Shown piece by piece: positions 1-10,016 of a DNA stretch of 51,034 nt. Position 1 is the stretch's first letter; each line of letters starts with the position of its first letter. The position numbers were made by a program, and so were the translations under genes. Below the pieces are notes generated by a model. It worked only from the letters and a program-made list of their open reading frames with translations, was not told the DNA's origin and searched no databases. The stretch comes from Desulfovibrio oxyclinae DSM 11498 (GTDB lineage Bacteria > Desulfobacterota > Desulfovibrionia > Desulfovibrionales > Desulfovibrionaceae): NCBI RefSeq assembly GCF_000375485.1, contig NZ_AQXE01000008.1:138686-189719 (forward strand). The letters run 5' to 3'.

Positions 1-333
1 ACTGATGACCGTAGCGATGATCGCCGTGGGCAGCACTGCCGCGCCGAGGCCCATGGGCAGCCCCACTCCGGGTGAGCCCGCGTCGTCGCCACGGGTGAGC
101 ATGATGGCGAAGAAAATCAGGACCGCCACGGCGCCCACGTAGATGAGCACCTGCATCATGGCCAGGAAGGGGGCGTTCATGAGCAGATACATGCCGGCCA
201 CGCCGAACAGCGTCATGATCAGTCCGATCATGGCCCTGACGAGGCTTGCCGATGAAACCGCCAGCGCGCTTCCGGCGAGGATCACCAGCGCGTAGAGGCC
301 GAAGAGGACTTTTGCCGCGATGTCAGCCGTCAT
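1..333 (-). CDS. nuoJ: NADH-quinone oxidoreductase subunit J, partial (3' end outside window)
   Basis: Membrane subunit of complex I. The visible 111 residues start at an ATG just before the nuoI stop and show three hydrophobic helices. The second contains the glycine-rich stretch ending MMQVLIYVGAVAVLIFF, which is the best conserved part of NuoJ (the flexible helix of the quinone and proton-coupling region). The gene continues past position 1, so its length and C-terminus are unknown. It follows nuoI directly with no gap, as usual in nuo operons. Confidence 0.93.
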   Translation of the reverse strand, partial: MTADIAAKVLFGLYALVILAGSALAVSSASLVRAMIGLIMTLFGVAGMYLLMNAPFLAMMQVLIYVGAVAVLIFFAIMLTRGDDAGSPGVGLPMGLGAAVLPTAIIATVIS

Positions 334-948
334 CTAGCTTTCCTCCTTTGCCTCGGCCTGCCTGTGCATGCGGTCGAGGAGGTCGAGAGTGAAATCCTTG
401 CGCTCGAATCCGGCCCAGTAAACGTGCTTGGAATGCCGCAGCGAGCTCGCGGGGCAGGTCTGCACGCACAGGCCGCAGAGGCTGCATAGCGAGTAGTCGA
501 GCTGGAACTTGGTCAGTTCGCGCTTGCCCTTGCCCGGGCGGGGAACCGACTGCTTGGGAAGCGGCTGCAGACCCCCGTTGTGATGGGTGTTGGGGTCCGG
601 GTCCTGCTCCTTGTGTTCGACATGCTCGATCTTTTTGGATTTGATGGTGATGCAGCCCGAAGGGCAGACCTTGACGCAGCGCATGCACATGATGCAGCGC
701 GCGGTGTGCGGGTCTTCGTCCTTGGAGACGAGCTCGATGTGTCCCCGGTAGCCTTCAAGGGCGGTTTCGGGGACGGTGACGCGCGGGTAGTGGACGGTGT
801 CCTGCTTCTGCGTGAACACGCGCCCGGTGACGCCGAGGCCCACCACGAGGCTCCAGAGCCCCTTGGCCGTTTCCTTCAGGCGGCCCGCGAGCCCTTCAGG
901 CGGTGCGGGCATCCGTTTGGCTTGCTGCATGTGTGTCCGGTCGTTCAC
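334..948 (-). CDS. nuoI: NADH-quinone oxidoreductase subunit I, two [4Fe-4S] clusters
   Basis: Peripheral-arm subunit carrying the two tetranuclear clusters that pass electrons towards NuoB and quinone. Two ferredoxin motifs are visible: CIMCMRCVKVCP in the middle and CSLCGLCVQTCP near the C-terminus of a 204-residue protein. I chose the GTG at 948 as start because an AGGAGG-type ribosome site sits just upstream and the reading frame further upstream runs through nuoH. A basic linker rich in Lys, Pro and Gly (around PGKGKREL) separates the two cluster motifs and is longer than in E. coli NuoI. The gene lies 8 nt after nuoH. Confidence 0.95.
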   Translation of the reverse strand: MNDRTHMQQAKRMPAPPEGLAGRLKETAKGLWSLVVGLGVTGRVFTQKQDTVHYPRVTVPETALEGYRGHIELVSKDEDPHTARCIMCMRCVKVCPSGCITIKSKKIEHVEHKEQDPDPNTHHNGGLQPLPKQSVPRPGKGKRELTKFQLDYSLCSLCGLCVQTCPASSLRHSKHVYWAGFERKDFTLDLLDRMHRQAEAKEES

Positions 949-956
949 GGTGCCTC

Positions 957-1940
957 CTAGAAAACCTTGACCACTACGGCGGTGACGAACAGGTTCGCCA
1001 GGGCCAGCGGGATGAACCATTTCCAACAGATGTTGAGCACCTGGTCGAAGCGCACGCGGGGGTAGGTCCAGCGGAACCACATCATGACCAGCAGGAGCGC
1101 GTACATCTTGAGCAGGAACCACCACGGTCCGGGCGCGAACGGTCCCTGCCAGCCGCCGAGGAACAGCGCGGTCGCCACGGAGCAGACCACGATCATCTCG
1201 GCGTACTCGGCGAGGAAGAACAGGCCGAAGCCCATGCCCGAATACTCGGTGTGGAAGCCGGCGGTGAGCTCGGACTCGGCCTCCGGCATGTCGAAGGGGG
1301 CGCGGTTGGTCTCGGCCACCGCGCAGGTAAAGAAGATCACGAATGCCAGCGGCTGCACTGCGGCGTTCCACTGCCACGGCCACGGTCCCTGCGAGGATAC
1401 GAGCTGGCCCATGTCCAGCGAGCCGGACATGAAGACCACCGCCAGTACCGTCAACAGCAGAGGAATCTCGTAAGCGACGGACTGGGCCACGGCGCGCGCG
1501 GCGCCCAGCAGCGACCACTTGTTGTTGGAACCCCAGCCCGCCAGACACAGCGCCAGCACGTTGAATCCAGCGAAGGCGAGGATCAGCAGCAGCCCGAGGT
1601 CGAACTTGAGGGCGTAGAGCCCCGGTCCGAACTCGATGGGCAGGAACAGCAGGAAGATCGGCGCAAAAGACAGGATCGGGGCCGTCCAGAAAAGGAGGCG
1701 GTCCGAACCGCTCGGGCTGGTGAGCTGTTTGCCCACGAGCTTGAGCGCGTCGCACACGGGAGTGAGGATGCCGTGCGGGCCGACCTCGAACGGTCCGGGC
1801 CGCCGCTGAATGTGGCCAGCCACCTTTCTTTCGAGATACACGAGCACCAGCGCATTCAGGGCGATGAAGCTCGCGAAGACCATCAGGCCGAGAGCGAGTC
1901 TCAGCGCCGGTTCCGGTATGGATTGCATTACGGCGTTCAT
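957..1940 (-). CDS. nuoH: NADH-quinone oxidoreductase subunit H
   Basis: Membrane subunit forming much of the quinone-binding cavity of complex I. The 327-residue sequence has about eight hydrophobic segments. It carries the conserved family blocks QRRPGPFEVGPHG near the N-terminus, AETNRAPFDMPEAESELTAGFHTEYSGM in the centre (the NuoH signature) and FRWTYPRVRFDQ near the C-terminus. The start ATG overlaps the nuoCD stop in an ATGA. In E. coli nuoE, nuoF and nuoG lie between nuoCD and nuoH. Here they are absent, so the complex looks like the 11-subunit kind without the NADH-oxidising module. Confidence 0.96.
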   Translation of the reverse strand: MNAVMQSIPEPALRLALGLMVFASFIALNALVLVYLERKVAGHIQRRPGPFEVGPHGILTPVCDALKLVGKQLTSPSGSDRLLFWTAPILSFAPIFLLFLPIEFGPGLYALKFDLGLLLILAFAGFNVLALCLAGWGSNNKWSLLGAARAVAQSVAYEIPLLLTVLAVVFMSGSLDMGQLVSSQGPWPWQWNAAVQPLAFVIFFTCAVAETNRAPFDMPEAESELTAGFHTEYSGMGFGLFFLAEYAEMIVVCSVATALFLGGWQGPFAPGPWWFLLKMYALLLVMMWFRWTYPRVRFDQVLNICWKWFIPLALANLFVTAVVVKVF

Positions 1941-3673
1941 CGGTCGATCTCCGGGATGACGAGGTCAAGGCTGCCCAGTATGGACACGGCGTCGGCCAGG
2001 AGCACGCCCGAGGCGCACTCGGCAAAAAGGCTTAGGTTGCTGAAACTCGGCGCGCGCAGCTTCACCCGGTAGGGGGTGTTGGTACCGTCGCTGGCAACGT
2101 AGACGCCGATGCGCCCGCGTCCGCCCTCCACGCAGCCGTAAGCTTCGCCGGTCGGGGGCTTGAAGCCCGGCTTGGGAGCCTTTTTCATTATATGGCCGTC
2201 GTCGCACCCCGGGAGCATGTCCAGGGCCTGTTCCACGATGTGAATGCTCTGTTCGATCTCGTCCATGCGCACCAGATAGCGTGCGAAGGCGTCCTGTCCG
2301 CCGTATGCCGGAACCTCGAAGTCCAACTCGGGGTAGACGGAGTACGGGTCGGACCGGCGCACGTCGCAGGCCACTCCGGAGCCGCGCAGGACCGGGCCGC
2401 TGGCCCCGTAGCGCAGGCACATGGAGTCGTCGATGATGCCGATGTCCTCCACGCGTTTGCGGAGGATGACGTTGTCCGTGACCAGCGCCTTGAACATGGG
2501 CAGCCGCTCACGAAGGATGTTGAGGATTTCCCGCGTTTCGGGGATGAGTTCGTTGGGAAAGTCGTGGCTGACGCCGCCGAAGCGGTAGTAGCAGTAGGTC
2601 AGGCGGGATCCGGTGACCTTCTGGAGCAGATCCATGATCCGTTCCCGGTCCTCGAAGCCGTACATGATGGGCGTGAACGCGCCGAGGTCCAGCAGATACG
2701 CGCCCCACCACAGCAGGTGGGAGGTGATGCGGTTGAGCTCGGAGGCGATGACGCGGATGACCTGCGCCCGGCGGGGCAGCTCCATGTCCGCGAGCTTTTC
2801 CACGGCCTGACAGTAGGCCTCGTTCCAGGCGAGGGCGTGCAGGTAGTCCACCCGGCCCATGTTGGGCAGATACTGGTGCCACTGCTTTATCTCGCCCATC
2901 TTCTCGTGCATGCGGTGGACGTAGCCGAGGACCGGTTCTGCGCGCATGACGTATTCGCCGTCGAGTTCGAGGACCACGCGAAGCACGCCGTGGGTGGACG
3001 GGTGCTGCGGCCCCATGTTCAGGATGAGGCGGTCTTCGGTGCCCTCTTCGAAGTTGCGGGTGTAGAAGTCGCCGTCTTCCACGTCGAGGCGTTTGGCCTC
3101 GGGGTGCGTCTCTTCACGAAACTCCGGGGCGCAGCGGATCTCTTCGGCCAGTTCGTCATAGCCGAGGTTCATGCCGCAGTTGCAGAGCAGGTGGTCGCCG
3201 TCGGTCTCAATGATCTTCTGACAGCAGACGATCTCGAAGAACGACTTGCGCTTGTCCTCCTTCTTTTCGAGGGGGAACTCTGTCTCCATGTCTTCGGGGA
3301 GCAGAAGCGGGGCCGGGTTGGGGTGGCCGTTGAACTGCACGGGGTAGAAGTCCATGGCTTCGCGCTCGTGCCAGTCGGCTCCCTGATAGATGTGGCTGAT
3401 GGAGGGGAAGCAGGCATCCTCGTGCGGGGCGTGGGTACGCAGGGTGATGCGTCCCTTGTTGCCCCAGCGGGCGAAGTGGTACTGCGCCTGAAAGCCTTCC
3501 TTGAAGTCGGAGACCGTCACGTCCTCCAGAAGGTATTCCTCGGAGAGCATGGTCCGGGCCGCTTCGGTGAGCCGTTCCCGCGCGATGTGGACGGTGCATC
3601 CCTGACCGGATTTGCCGTCGTCGCTCACCGCGCGGTTTTCATTCTCGTATTCGAAAAGTATCTCGTCGCGCAC
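1937..3673 (-). CDS. nuoCD: NADH-quinone oxidoreductase subunit C/D fusion
   Basis: Fused NuoC-NuoD of 578 residues. Residues about 1-135 are NuoC-like (DWHEREAMDFY, FNGHPNPAPLLLPED). Residues about 210-578 are NuoD, with LILNMGPQHPSTHGVLR, HRMHEKMGE and the C-terminal DLVIPEIDR. NuoD forms the quinone site with NuoB. The start is a GTG at 3673 preceded by GGGAGG, 2 nt after the nuoB stop; an in-frame ATG further upstream would overlap nuoB and has no such site. The linker (residues about 145-185) holds five cysteines (C150, C151, C164, C166, C181). I do not recall this from other NuoCD proteins, and it could bind a metal or be structural. Confidence 0.95.
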   Translation of the reverse strand: MRDEILFEYENENRAVSDDGKSGQGCTVHIARERLTEAARTMLSEEYLLEDVTVSDFKEGFQAQYHFARWGNKGRITLRTHAPHEDACFPSISHIYQGADWHEREAMDFYPVQFNGHPNPAPLLLPEDMETEFPLEKKEDKRKSFFEIVCCQKIIETDGDHLLCNCGMNLGYDELAEEIRCAPEFREETHPEAKRLDVEDGDFYTRNFEEGTEDRLILNMGPQHPSTHGVLRVVLELDGEYVMRAEPVLGYVHRMHEKMGEIKQWHQYLPNMGRVDYLHALAWNEAYCQAVEKLADMELPRRAQVIRVIASELNRITSHLLWWGAYLLDLGAFTPIMYGFEDRERIMDLLQKVTGSRLTYCYYRFGGVSHDFPNELIPETREILNILRERLPMFKALVTDNVILRKRVEDIGIIDDSMCLRYGASGPVLRGSGVACDVRRSDPYSVYPELDFEVPAYGGQDAFARYLVRMDEIEQSIHIVEQALDMLPGCDDGHIMKKAPKPGFKPPTGEAYGCVEGGRGRIGVYVASDGTNTPYRVKLRAPSFSNLSLFAECASGVLLADAVSILGSLDLVIPEIDR

Positions 3674-3675
3674 GC

Positions 3676-4190
<515 letters not shown>

Positions 4191-4212
<22 letters not shown>

Positions 4213-4568
4213 TCGAACACTCCCTTTTTGACGAAGTACAGGCAGCCCGCGGCAAGGGCGCCGAGGAAGACGGTGATCTTGACGAGCGGGGCGATTCCTT
4301 CTGCCTGCGGCCACGCCGCGGCGGCCGGAAAGAGGTAGAGCACGTCCACGTCAAAGGCCAGGAACAGCAGGGCATAGAAGAAGTAGTTGATCCCGAAGCG
4401 CATCCACGGCGTGCCGTGGGGGCGAATGCCGCATTCGTACGGCGTGGTCAGCTCACCGCCTCTGGCCTTGGGGGCAAGCAGCAGCGAACCTGCCATGGGC
4501 GCGGCGGCAAAGACCGCACCAAGGGCCAGAGCTGCAATGATCGCCACGTTGAGCCATGAAAAAACCAT
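4191..4568 (-). CDS. nuoA: NADH-quinone oxidoreductase subunit A
   Basis: Small membrane subunit (125 residues, three transmembrane helices). The conserved [10 protein letters not shown] loop and the acidic [13 protein letters not shown] helix are diagnostic for NuoA. The ATG at 4568 follows GGGGGATGGAG and begins directly with a hydrophobic helix, while upstream in-frame methionines lack a ribosome site. It is the first gene of the leftward nuo operon; the 316-nt region up to the divergent molybdopterin oxidoreductase should hold its promoter. Confidence 0.95.
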
Positions 4569-4884
4569 GATTCTCCATCCCCCTTTTCTGACGTTGTGAC
4601 GTGAAAACAGATCATTCCACGTACTATTGGAGATTGCCGATAGTTGCCCCATCGTAAAGGAAAACATGCCCATGTTTTCATTTTCACAAAGTCGGAAGGT
4701 TTCCACCAGCGAGGCCGGGAAGAATTCCCTTTCGATAAGTGAAATCTTTCACAAGTACATAATGCAATTGCACTACCGTTCATGACGTTGCTACCCGAAG
4801 ATCATAACGTGGTACTCTATAGGTCGTCCGTGCATGGTCCGGGCGGGGGATGCGTTTGGTCATATTTCAAGGAGAAAAGAGGTC
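4569..4884. promoter_or_regulatory. Divergent control region between nuoA and the molybdopterin oxidoreductase
   Basis: No gene seen. The stretch is AT-richer than its surroundings and holds two palindromes: AAAACATG-CC-CATGTTTT at 4661-4678, a perfect 8-bp inverted repeat, and TGCAATTGCA at 4763-4772. TTTCACAA occurs twice, at 4682 and 4747. These are candidate operators for control of both operons. I could not settle exact -35/-10 boxes on either strand. Confidence 0.5.
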
Positions 4885-6966
4885 ATGGCGGAAAAAGTCT
4901 ACAGCGTGTGCGGAATGTGCACCGTACGGTGTCCCATCGAGGTGGAAGTCGATAACGGGGAAGTTTCCTTCATCAAAGGCAATCCCCACGATCCGGGAAT
5001 GGCCGGAGCGCTCTGCCCCAGAGGCGGCGCGGGCTACGCCCTGACGCTCGACGACGAGCGGCCGCAGTTTCCGATGATCCGCGACGGGGAACGCGGAGAG
5101 GGCAAGTGGCGGCGCGTTTCGTGGGACGAGGCGCTCGACTACGTGGCCGACAAGCTCAAGGGCATCATCGACGAACACGGCCCCGAGTCCGTGCTCTGGT
5201 CCGACCGCGGCGGCCCCTTCCGCGACCTGCACATGGCTTTCGTCCGGGGACTCGGCTCACCCAACTACTGCAACCACGACTCTTCCTGCGCCCGCAACGT
5301 GCAGCACGCCGCCAAGTCCGTCATGGGCATGGGCCGCAAGGACGTCTCCTACGACTACAAGAACTGCAAGCACCTCGTGCTGCAGACTCGCAACATCTTC
5401 GAGGCCATCAACGTCAAGGAAGTCAACGGCGTTCTGGATATGAAGGACAAGGGCGGCAAGCTCACCGTCATCGACATCCGGGCCAACATCTCCGCGAGCA
5501 AGGCGGACAACTTTTTCCTGATTCGTCCCGGCACCGACTACGCCTTCAACCTCGCCATGATTCACGAGCTGCTGGCATCGAACCTCTACAACAAGGAATT
5601 CGCGGCGAAGCATATACATGATCTCGACAAGCTGCGGACCTTCGTGAAGGAATACACTCCCGAATGGGCCGAGGAGGAGACCGGCATCAAGGCTTCCAGC
5701 ATCAAGGCGCTGGCGCGCGAGCTGGCTCACGCGGCGCCGTCTGTGATCTGGCATCCCGGCTGGATGGTCGCCCGGTATTCCGATTCATTCTACGTCAGCC
5801 GCACCGCGTACCTCATCAACGCGCTGCTCGGCTCCCTCGGCGCAAAGGGCGGTCTGCCCATCACCAACAAGCCCGGCGACTTCGGACGCAAGGGTCTCAA
5901 AAAGTTCGTGGATCTTTTTCCCAAACCGGATAAACCCCGCGCGGACGGTTGCGGCTCCACCCTCAAGCACATTGACGGCGGGCCGGGGCTGATCCATCTC
6001 AACTATGACGTCATGGTTTCCGGCGACCCGTATCCCATCAAGGCATACATCGTACATCGCCATGACCCGCTCATGGCACTGCCCGATCCCGAAGCCATCA
6101 AGGAGAAATGGAAGAACCTCGACCTGCTGGTTGCCACCACCTTCAGCTGGTCCGATACGGCATGGCACGCCGATGTGGTGTTGCCCATGTCCCCGTATCT
6201 GGAGCGCGATTCCATCATCGCCTGCAAGAACGGCATCAAGTCATACTTCTTCTATCGCGACAGGGCTGTGAAACCGCGCTACGAGACCCGCGCGGACTGG
6301 GAAATCATCTGCGGCATCGCCGAGCGGCTGGGGCTGGAGGAACTCTCCGGCAAGTCGCTTGAAGATCTGCATGAGTATCAGCTCAAGGACACCGGCGTGA
6401 CCCGCGAGGACTTCAAGGCCACCGGCGAAGTCTGGCTCACGGACAAGCCCAAGTATCGCACCATGGATGAAATCTCCTTCAAGACCCCATCGGGCAAGAT
6501 CGAGGTCATCAATCCGGTCTGGGAGGACATGGATCTGCCGAGCCTGAAGCCCTACGAGTCCCCCGAGCGTCCGCCGGAAGGCCGCTTCCGCATCACCTTC
6601 GGGCGTTGCGCCCTGCATACGCAGGGGCATACCGTGAACAACCCGCTGCTCAACGAGCAGATGCCCGAAAACAAGCTGTGGATTCATACTTCCCGTGCCG
6701 AAGAACTGGGCATTGGTGATGGAGACTATGTGTCCGTGAACAACGAGGGCGCGGACGGCCGCATCCGGGCATATGTCACGGACTTCGTGCATCCGGACTG
6801 CGTGTTCATGGTGCACGGCTTCGGTCACAAGCTGCCCATTGAGTCGCGGGCCTACGGCAAGGGCGCTGCCGACCACGAGCTCATGAAGGGCGGGCTGGAC
6901 AAGATGGACAAGGCCGGCGGCGGTCTCGCGCTGCAGGAACATTTCGTCACGGTGGCCAAGGCGTAG
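4885..6966 (+). CDS. Molybdopterin-dependent oxidoreductase, Phs/Psr-like catalytic subunit
   Basis: 693-residue member of the DMSO-reductase superfamily (bis-MGD cofactor). An N-terminal [4Fe-4S] motif is visible (C9, C12, C16, C44, within CGMCTVRC and LCPRG). It is followed by SWDEALDYVADKL, a candidate molybdenum-ligand cysteine at C135 (DSSCARN), TFSWSDTAWHADVVLP and the C-terminal cofactor-binding domain. The overall look is closest to thiosulfate/polysulfide reductase A chains, but the substrate cannot be read from sequence. There is no Tat signal from the ATG at 4885 (ribosome site AAGGAG upstream), so it should be cytoplasmic. No electron-transfer or membrane-anchor subunit is adjacent. 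It stands divergent to nuo, so a functional link is possible but unproven. Confidence 0.85.
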   Translation: MAEKVYSVCGMCTVRCPIEVEVDNGEVSFIKGNPHDPGMAGALCPRGGAGYALTLDDERPQFPMIRDGERGEGKWRRVSWDEALDYVADKLKGIIDEHGPESVLWSDRGGPFRDLHMAFVRGLGSPNYCNHDSSCARNVQHAAKSVMGMGRKDVSYDYKNCKHLVLQTRNIFEAINVKEVNGVLDMKDKGGKLTVIDIRANISASKADNFFLIRPGTDYAFNLAMIHELLASNLYNKEFAAKHIHDLDKLRTFVKEYTPEWAEEETGIKASSIKALARELAHAAPSVIWHPGWMVARYSDSFYVSRTAYLINALLGSLGAKGGLPITNKPGDFGRKGLKKFVDLFPKPDKPRADGCGSTLKHIDGGPGLIHLNYDVMVSGDPYPIKAYIVHRHDPLMALPDPEAIKEKWKNLDLLVATTFSWSDTAWHADVVLPMSPYLERDSIIACKNGIKSYFFYRDRAVKPRYETRADWEIICGIAERLGLEELSGKSLEDLHEYQLKDTGVTREDFKATGEVWLTDKPKYRTMDEISFKTPSGKIEVINPVWEDMDLPSLKPYESPERPPEGRFRITFGRCALHTQGHTVNNPLLNEQMPENKLWIHTSRAEELGIGDGDYVSVNNEGADGRIRAYVTDFVHPDCVFMVHGFGHKLPIESRAYGKGAADHELMKGGLDKMDKAGGGLALQEHFVTVAKA

Positions 6967-6992
6967 CCTCCCCGCAACGAAACAAGGTAGGG

Positions 6993-7028
6993 AAAGGGCC
7001 GCCCGCGCTGACGCGGACGGCCCTTTTC
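6993..7028 (+). terminator. Rho-independent terminator after the molybdopterin oxidoreductase
   Basis: Stem AAAGGGCCG with pairing CGGCCCTTT around a GC-rich inner stem and CTGA loop, followed by TTTTCTT. It lies 27 nt after the stop codon. Being nearly symmetric, it could also stop transcripts arriving from the right. Confidence 0.8.
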
Positions 7029-7085
7029 TTGTGTCATATGTCCGGTTCCCGTTCTGGGAGACCGGTACGGCGCGGCGGCGCGGAG

Positions 7086-8129
<1,044 letters not shown>

Positions 8130-8150
8130 TCTGTCGATCCTGAGAAGTTG

Positions 8151-9341
8151 CTAGTTGATGACGCCCAGTTCGCGGCCCACCTTGATGAAGGCGTCCACGC
8201 AGCGGTCCACCTGCTCGGGAGTGTGGCCCGCGGACATCTGTGTGCGGATGCGCGCCTGTCCGCGCGGTACCACCGGGAAGCTGAAGCCGATGACGTAAAT
8301 GCCCTCGTCCAGCATTTTAGCGGCAAATTTCTGGGCAAGAGAGGCGTCGCCGAGCATAACCGGGATGATGGCGTGCTCGCCCGGCACCAGATCGAATCCG
8401 GCTTCGGTCATGCGCTCGCGGAAGCGGACGCTGTTGGCGTTCAGGCGGTCGCGCAGCTCGGAAGTGCTGTTGAGCATGTCCAAAACCGCAATGGAAGTAG
8501 CGGCGATGACGGGCGCCAGCGAGTTGGAGAAGAGGTACGGGCGGGAGCGCTGGCGCAGCCAGTCCACGATCTCCTTGCGCGCAGCGGTATAGCCGCCGGA
8601 TGCGCCGCCGAGCGCCTTGCCGAGCGTGCCGGTGATGATGTCGATGCGGTCCATGACGCCGCAGTGCTCATGGGTGCCGCGACCGTTCTGGCCCACGAAG
8701 CCCACGGCGTGCGAATCGTCCACCATGGTCAGGGCGCCGTATTTTTCGGCCAGATCGCAGATGCCTTCAAGGTTGGCGATGATGCCGTCCATGGAGAATA
8801 CTCCGTCGGTGACGATAAGCTTGTGGCGGCAGTCGGACGCGTCCTTGAGGCACTGCTCCAGCTCGTCCATGTCGTTGTTGGCGTAGCGGAAACGCTTGGC
8901 TTTGCACAGCCGGATGCCGTCGATGATGGACGCGTGGTTGAGCTGGTCGCTGATGATGGCGTCCTCGGGGCCGAGGATGGACTCGAAAAGCCCGCCGTTG
9001 GCGTCGAAGCAGGAAGAGTAGAGGATGGTGTCCTCCATTCCCAGAAACTCGGAGAGCTTGTCTTCGAGTTCCTTGTGGATGTCCTGCGTACCGCAGATGA
9101 AGCGCACCGAAGACAGGCCGAAGCCGTATTTGTCCAGCGCGTCCTTGGCGGTGGCCACGAGGTCCGGATGGTTGGACAGTCCGAGATAGTTGTTTGCGCA
9201 GAAGTTGAGCACCTCGTCGGCGTTTTTGACCTTGATGGCCGCTTGCTGGGGGGACGTGATGACTCTTTCCTCTTTGAAAAGGCCCTGTTCCCGGAGCTCC
9301 TCCAACTGGGCCGAAAGCTCGGCTAGCAACGGATGCCGCAT
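8151..9341 (-). CDS. kbl: Glycine C-acetyltransferase (2-amino-3-ketobutyrate CoA ligase)
   Basis: PLP enzyme of 396 residues that cleaves 2-amino-3-ketobutyrate with CoA to glycine and acetyl-CoA, completing threonine degradation with Tdh. The family blocks are clear: [14 protein letters not shown], the [16 protein letters not shown] loop and the cofactor lysine K242 in GTLGKALGG. The start at 9341 is supported by AGGAG upstream; the open frame further upstream runs through AT-rich promoter sequence. It is divergent from an Lrp/AsnC-type regulator, the probable controller. Confidence 0.97.
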   Translation of the reverse strand: MRHPLLAELSAQLEELREQGLFKEERVITSPQQAAIKVKNADEVLNFCANNYLGLSNHPDLVATAKDALDKYGFGLSSVRFICGTQDIHKELEDKLSEFLGMEDTILYSSCFDANGGLFESILGPEDAIISDQLNHASIIDGIRLCKAKRFRYANNDMDELEQCLKDASDCRHKLIVTDGVFSMDGIIANLEGICDLAEKYGALTMVDDSHAVGFVGQNGRGTHEHCGVMDRIDIITGTLGKALGGASGGYTAARKEIVDWLRQRSRPYLFSNSLAPVIAATSIAVLDMLNSTSELRDRLNANSVRFRERMTEAGFDLVPGEHAIIPVMLGDASLAQKFAAKMLDEGIYVIGFSFPVVPRGQARIRTQMSAGHTPEQVDRCVDAFIKVGRELGVIN

Positions 9342-9466
9342 GACACTCTCCTGCTGATCTTTTTTTTGAGTATTTCGTAAAAAAATAACTGCGCCGTTGC
9401 ACGACGGGTTGTCAGAGGTGTAGAAAAAAAGGAGATACGAATCAAGAGGCATCTTGCACCATGGAG

Positions 9467-9496
9467 TTGACGCGGGCGATAAATGCCTACTATATA
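9467..9496 (+). promoter_or_regulatory. Promoter of the Lrp/AsnC regulator
   Basis: TTGACG at 9467-9472 and TATATA at 9491-9496 with an 18-bp spacer, a good sigma-70 match. The predicted transcription start is about 45 nt before the GTG at 9549. The surrounding kbl-lrp spacer (9342-9548) is AT-rich and should also carry the leftward kbl promoter, which I could not place. Confidence 0.6.
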
Positions 9497-9548
9497 AACT
9501 AACCAGCTGAATTTCTCTACGATACGCCAACAACGGGAAGGAAGAGTT

Positions 9549-10016
9549 GTGAAAAGCAAATCACTCGTGCTCGACGACACCGACAAGGCCATTATTGCCG
9601 AATTGGAAAAAAACGGCAGGGAATCCTACAAAAACATAGCCAAAAAGCTCGGCGTGTCCGACGGAACCGTGCGTTTGCGCACGGAACGTATGGTCAAGAG
9701 CGGGTATCTGCGCATTTCGGCTTCCGTGAATCCGCTGTACTTCGGCGACTCCCTGCTGGCGCTGGTCGGCCTCAACCTCGCCAACCCGGCAAGCCGCGAG
9801 ATCATGAGCAGAATCGCAGGGTTGCAGGGCGTTCAGTCCGTGGTCAACGTTTCCGGCCGTTTCGATCTGATGGTGGAAGTGTTCGTGAATTCGCGCGATG
9901 AGCTTCGCCGGTTCCTGATCGATGATCTTTCCGAAGTCGGGGGAATCACCTCCACGGAAAGTTTCGTGCTGCTCGACGGCGTCGGGAAATGGGCCGAGCA
10001 GAAAAACGGATTATAG
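9549..10016 (+). CDS. Lrp/AsnC family transcriptional regulator
   Basis: 155 residues in the Lrp/AsnC layout. The N-terminal HTH is at about 10-60 ([19 protein letters not shown], then [17 protein letters not shown]). The C-terminal effector and oligomerisation (RAM) domain is at about 70-150 and contains the [13 protein letters not shown] strand. The start is a GTG with GGAAGGAAG upstream. Its divergent position next to kbl-tdh suggests that it senses an amino acid and controls threonine degradation, but this is inference from position. Its stop codon lies inside the end of the convergent kinase gene (6-nt tail overlap). Confidence 0.88.
   Translation: MKSKSLVLDDTDKAIIAELEKNGRESYKNIAKKLGVSDGTVRLRTERMVKSGYLRISASVNPLYFGDSLLALVGLNLANPASREIMSRIAGLQGVQSVVNVSGRFDLMVEVFVNSRDELRRFLIDDLSEVGGITSTESFVLLDGVGKWAEQKNGL

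Noticed and set aside
334..2025. A 563-residue frame combining nuoI with a long N-terminal extension
   Set aside because: The extension is the shadow of nuoH in another frame. A GTG with AGGAGG at 948 gives a normal NuoI.
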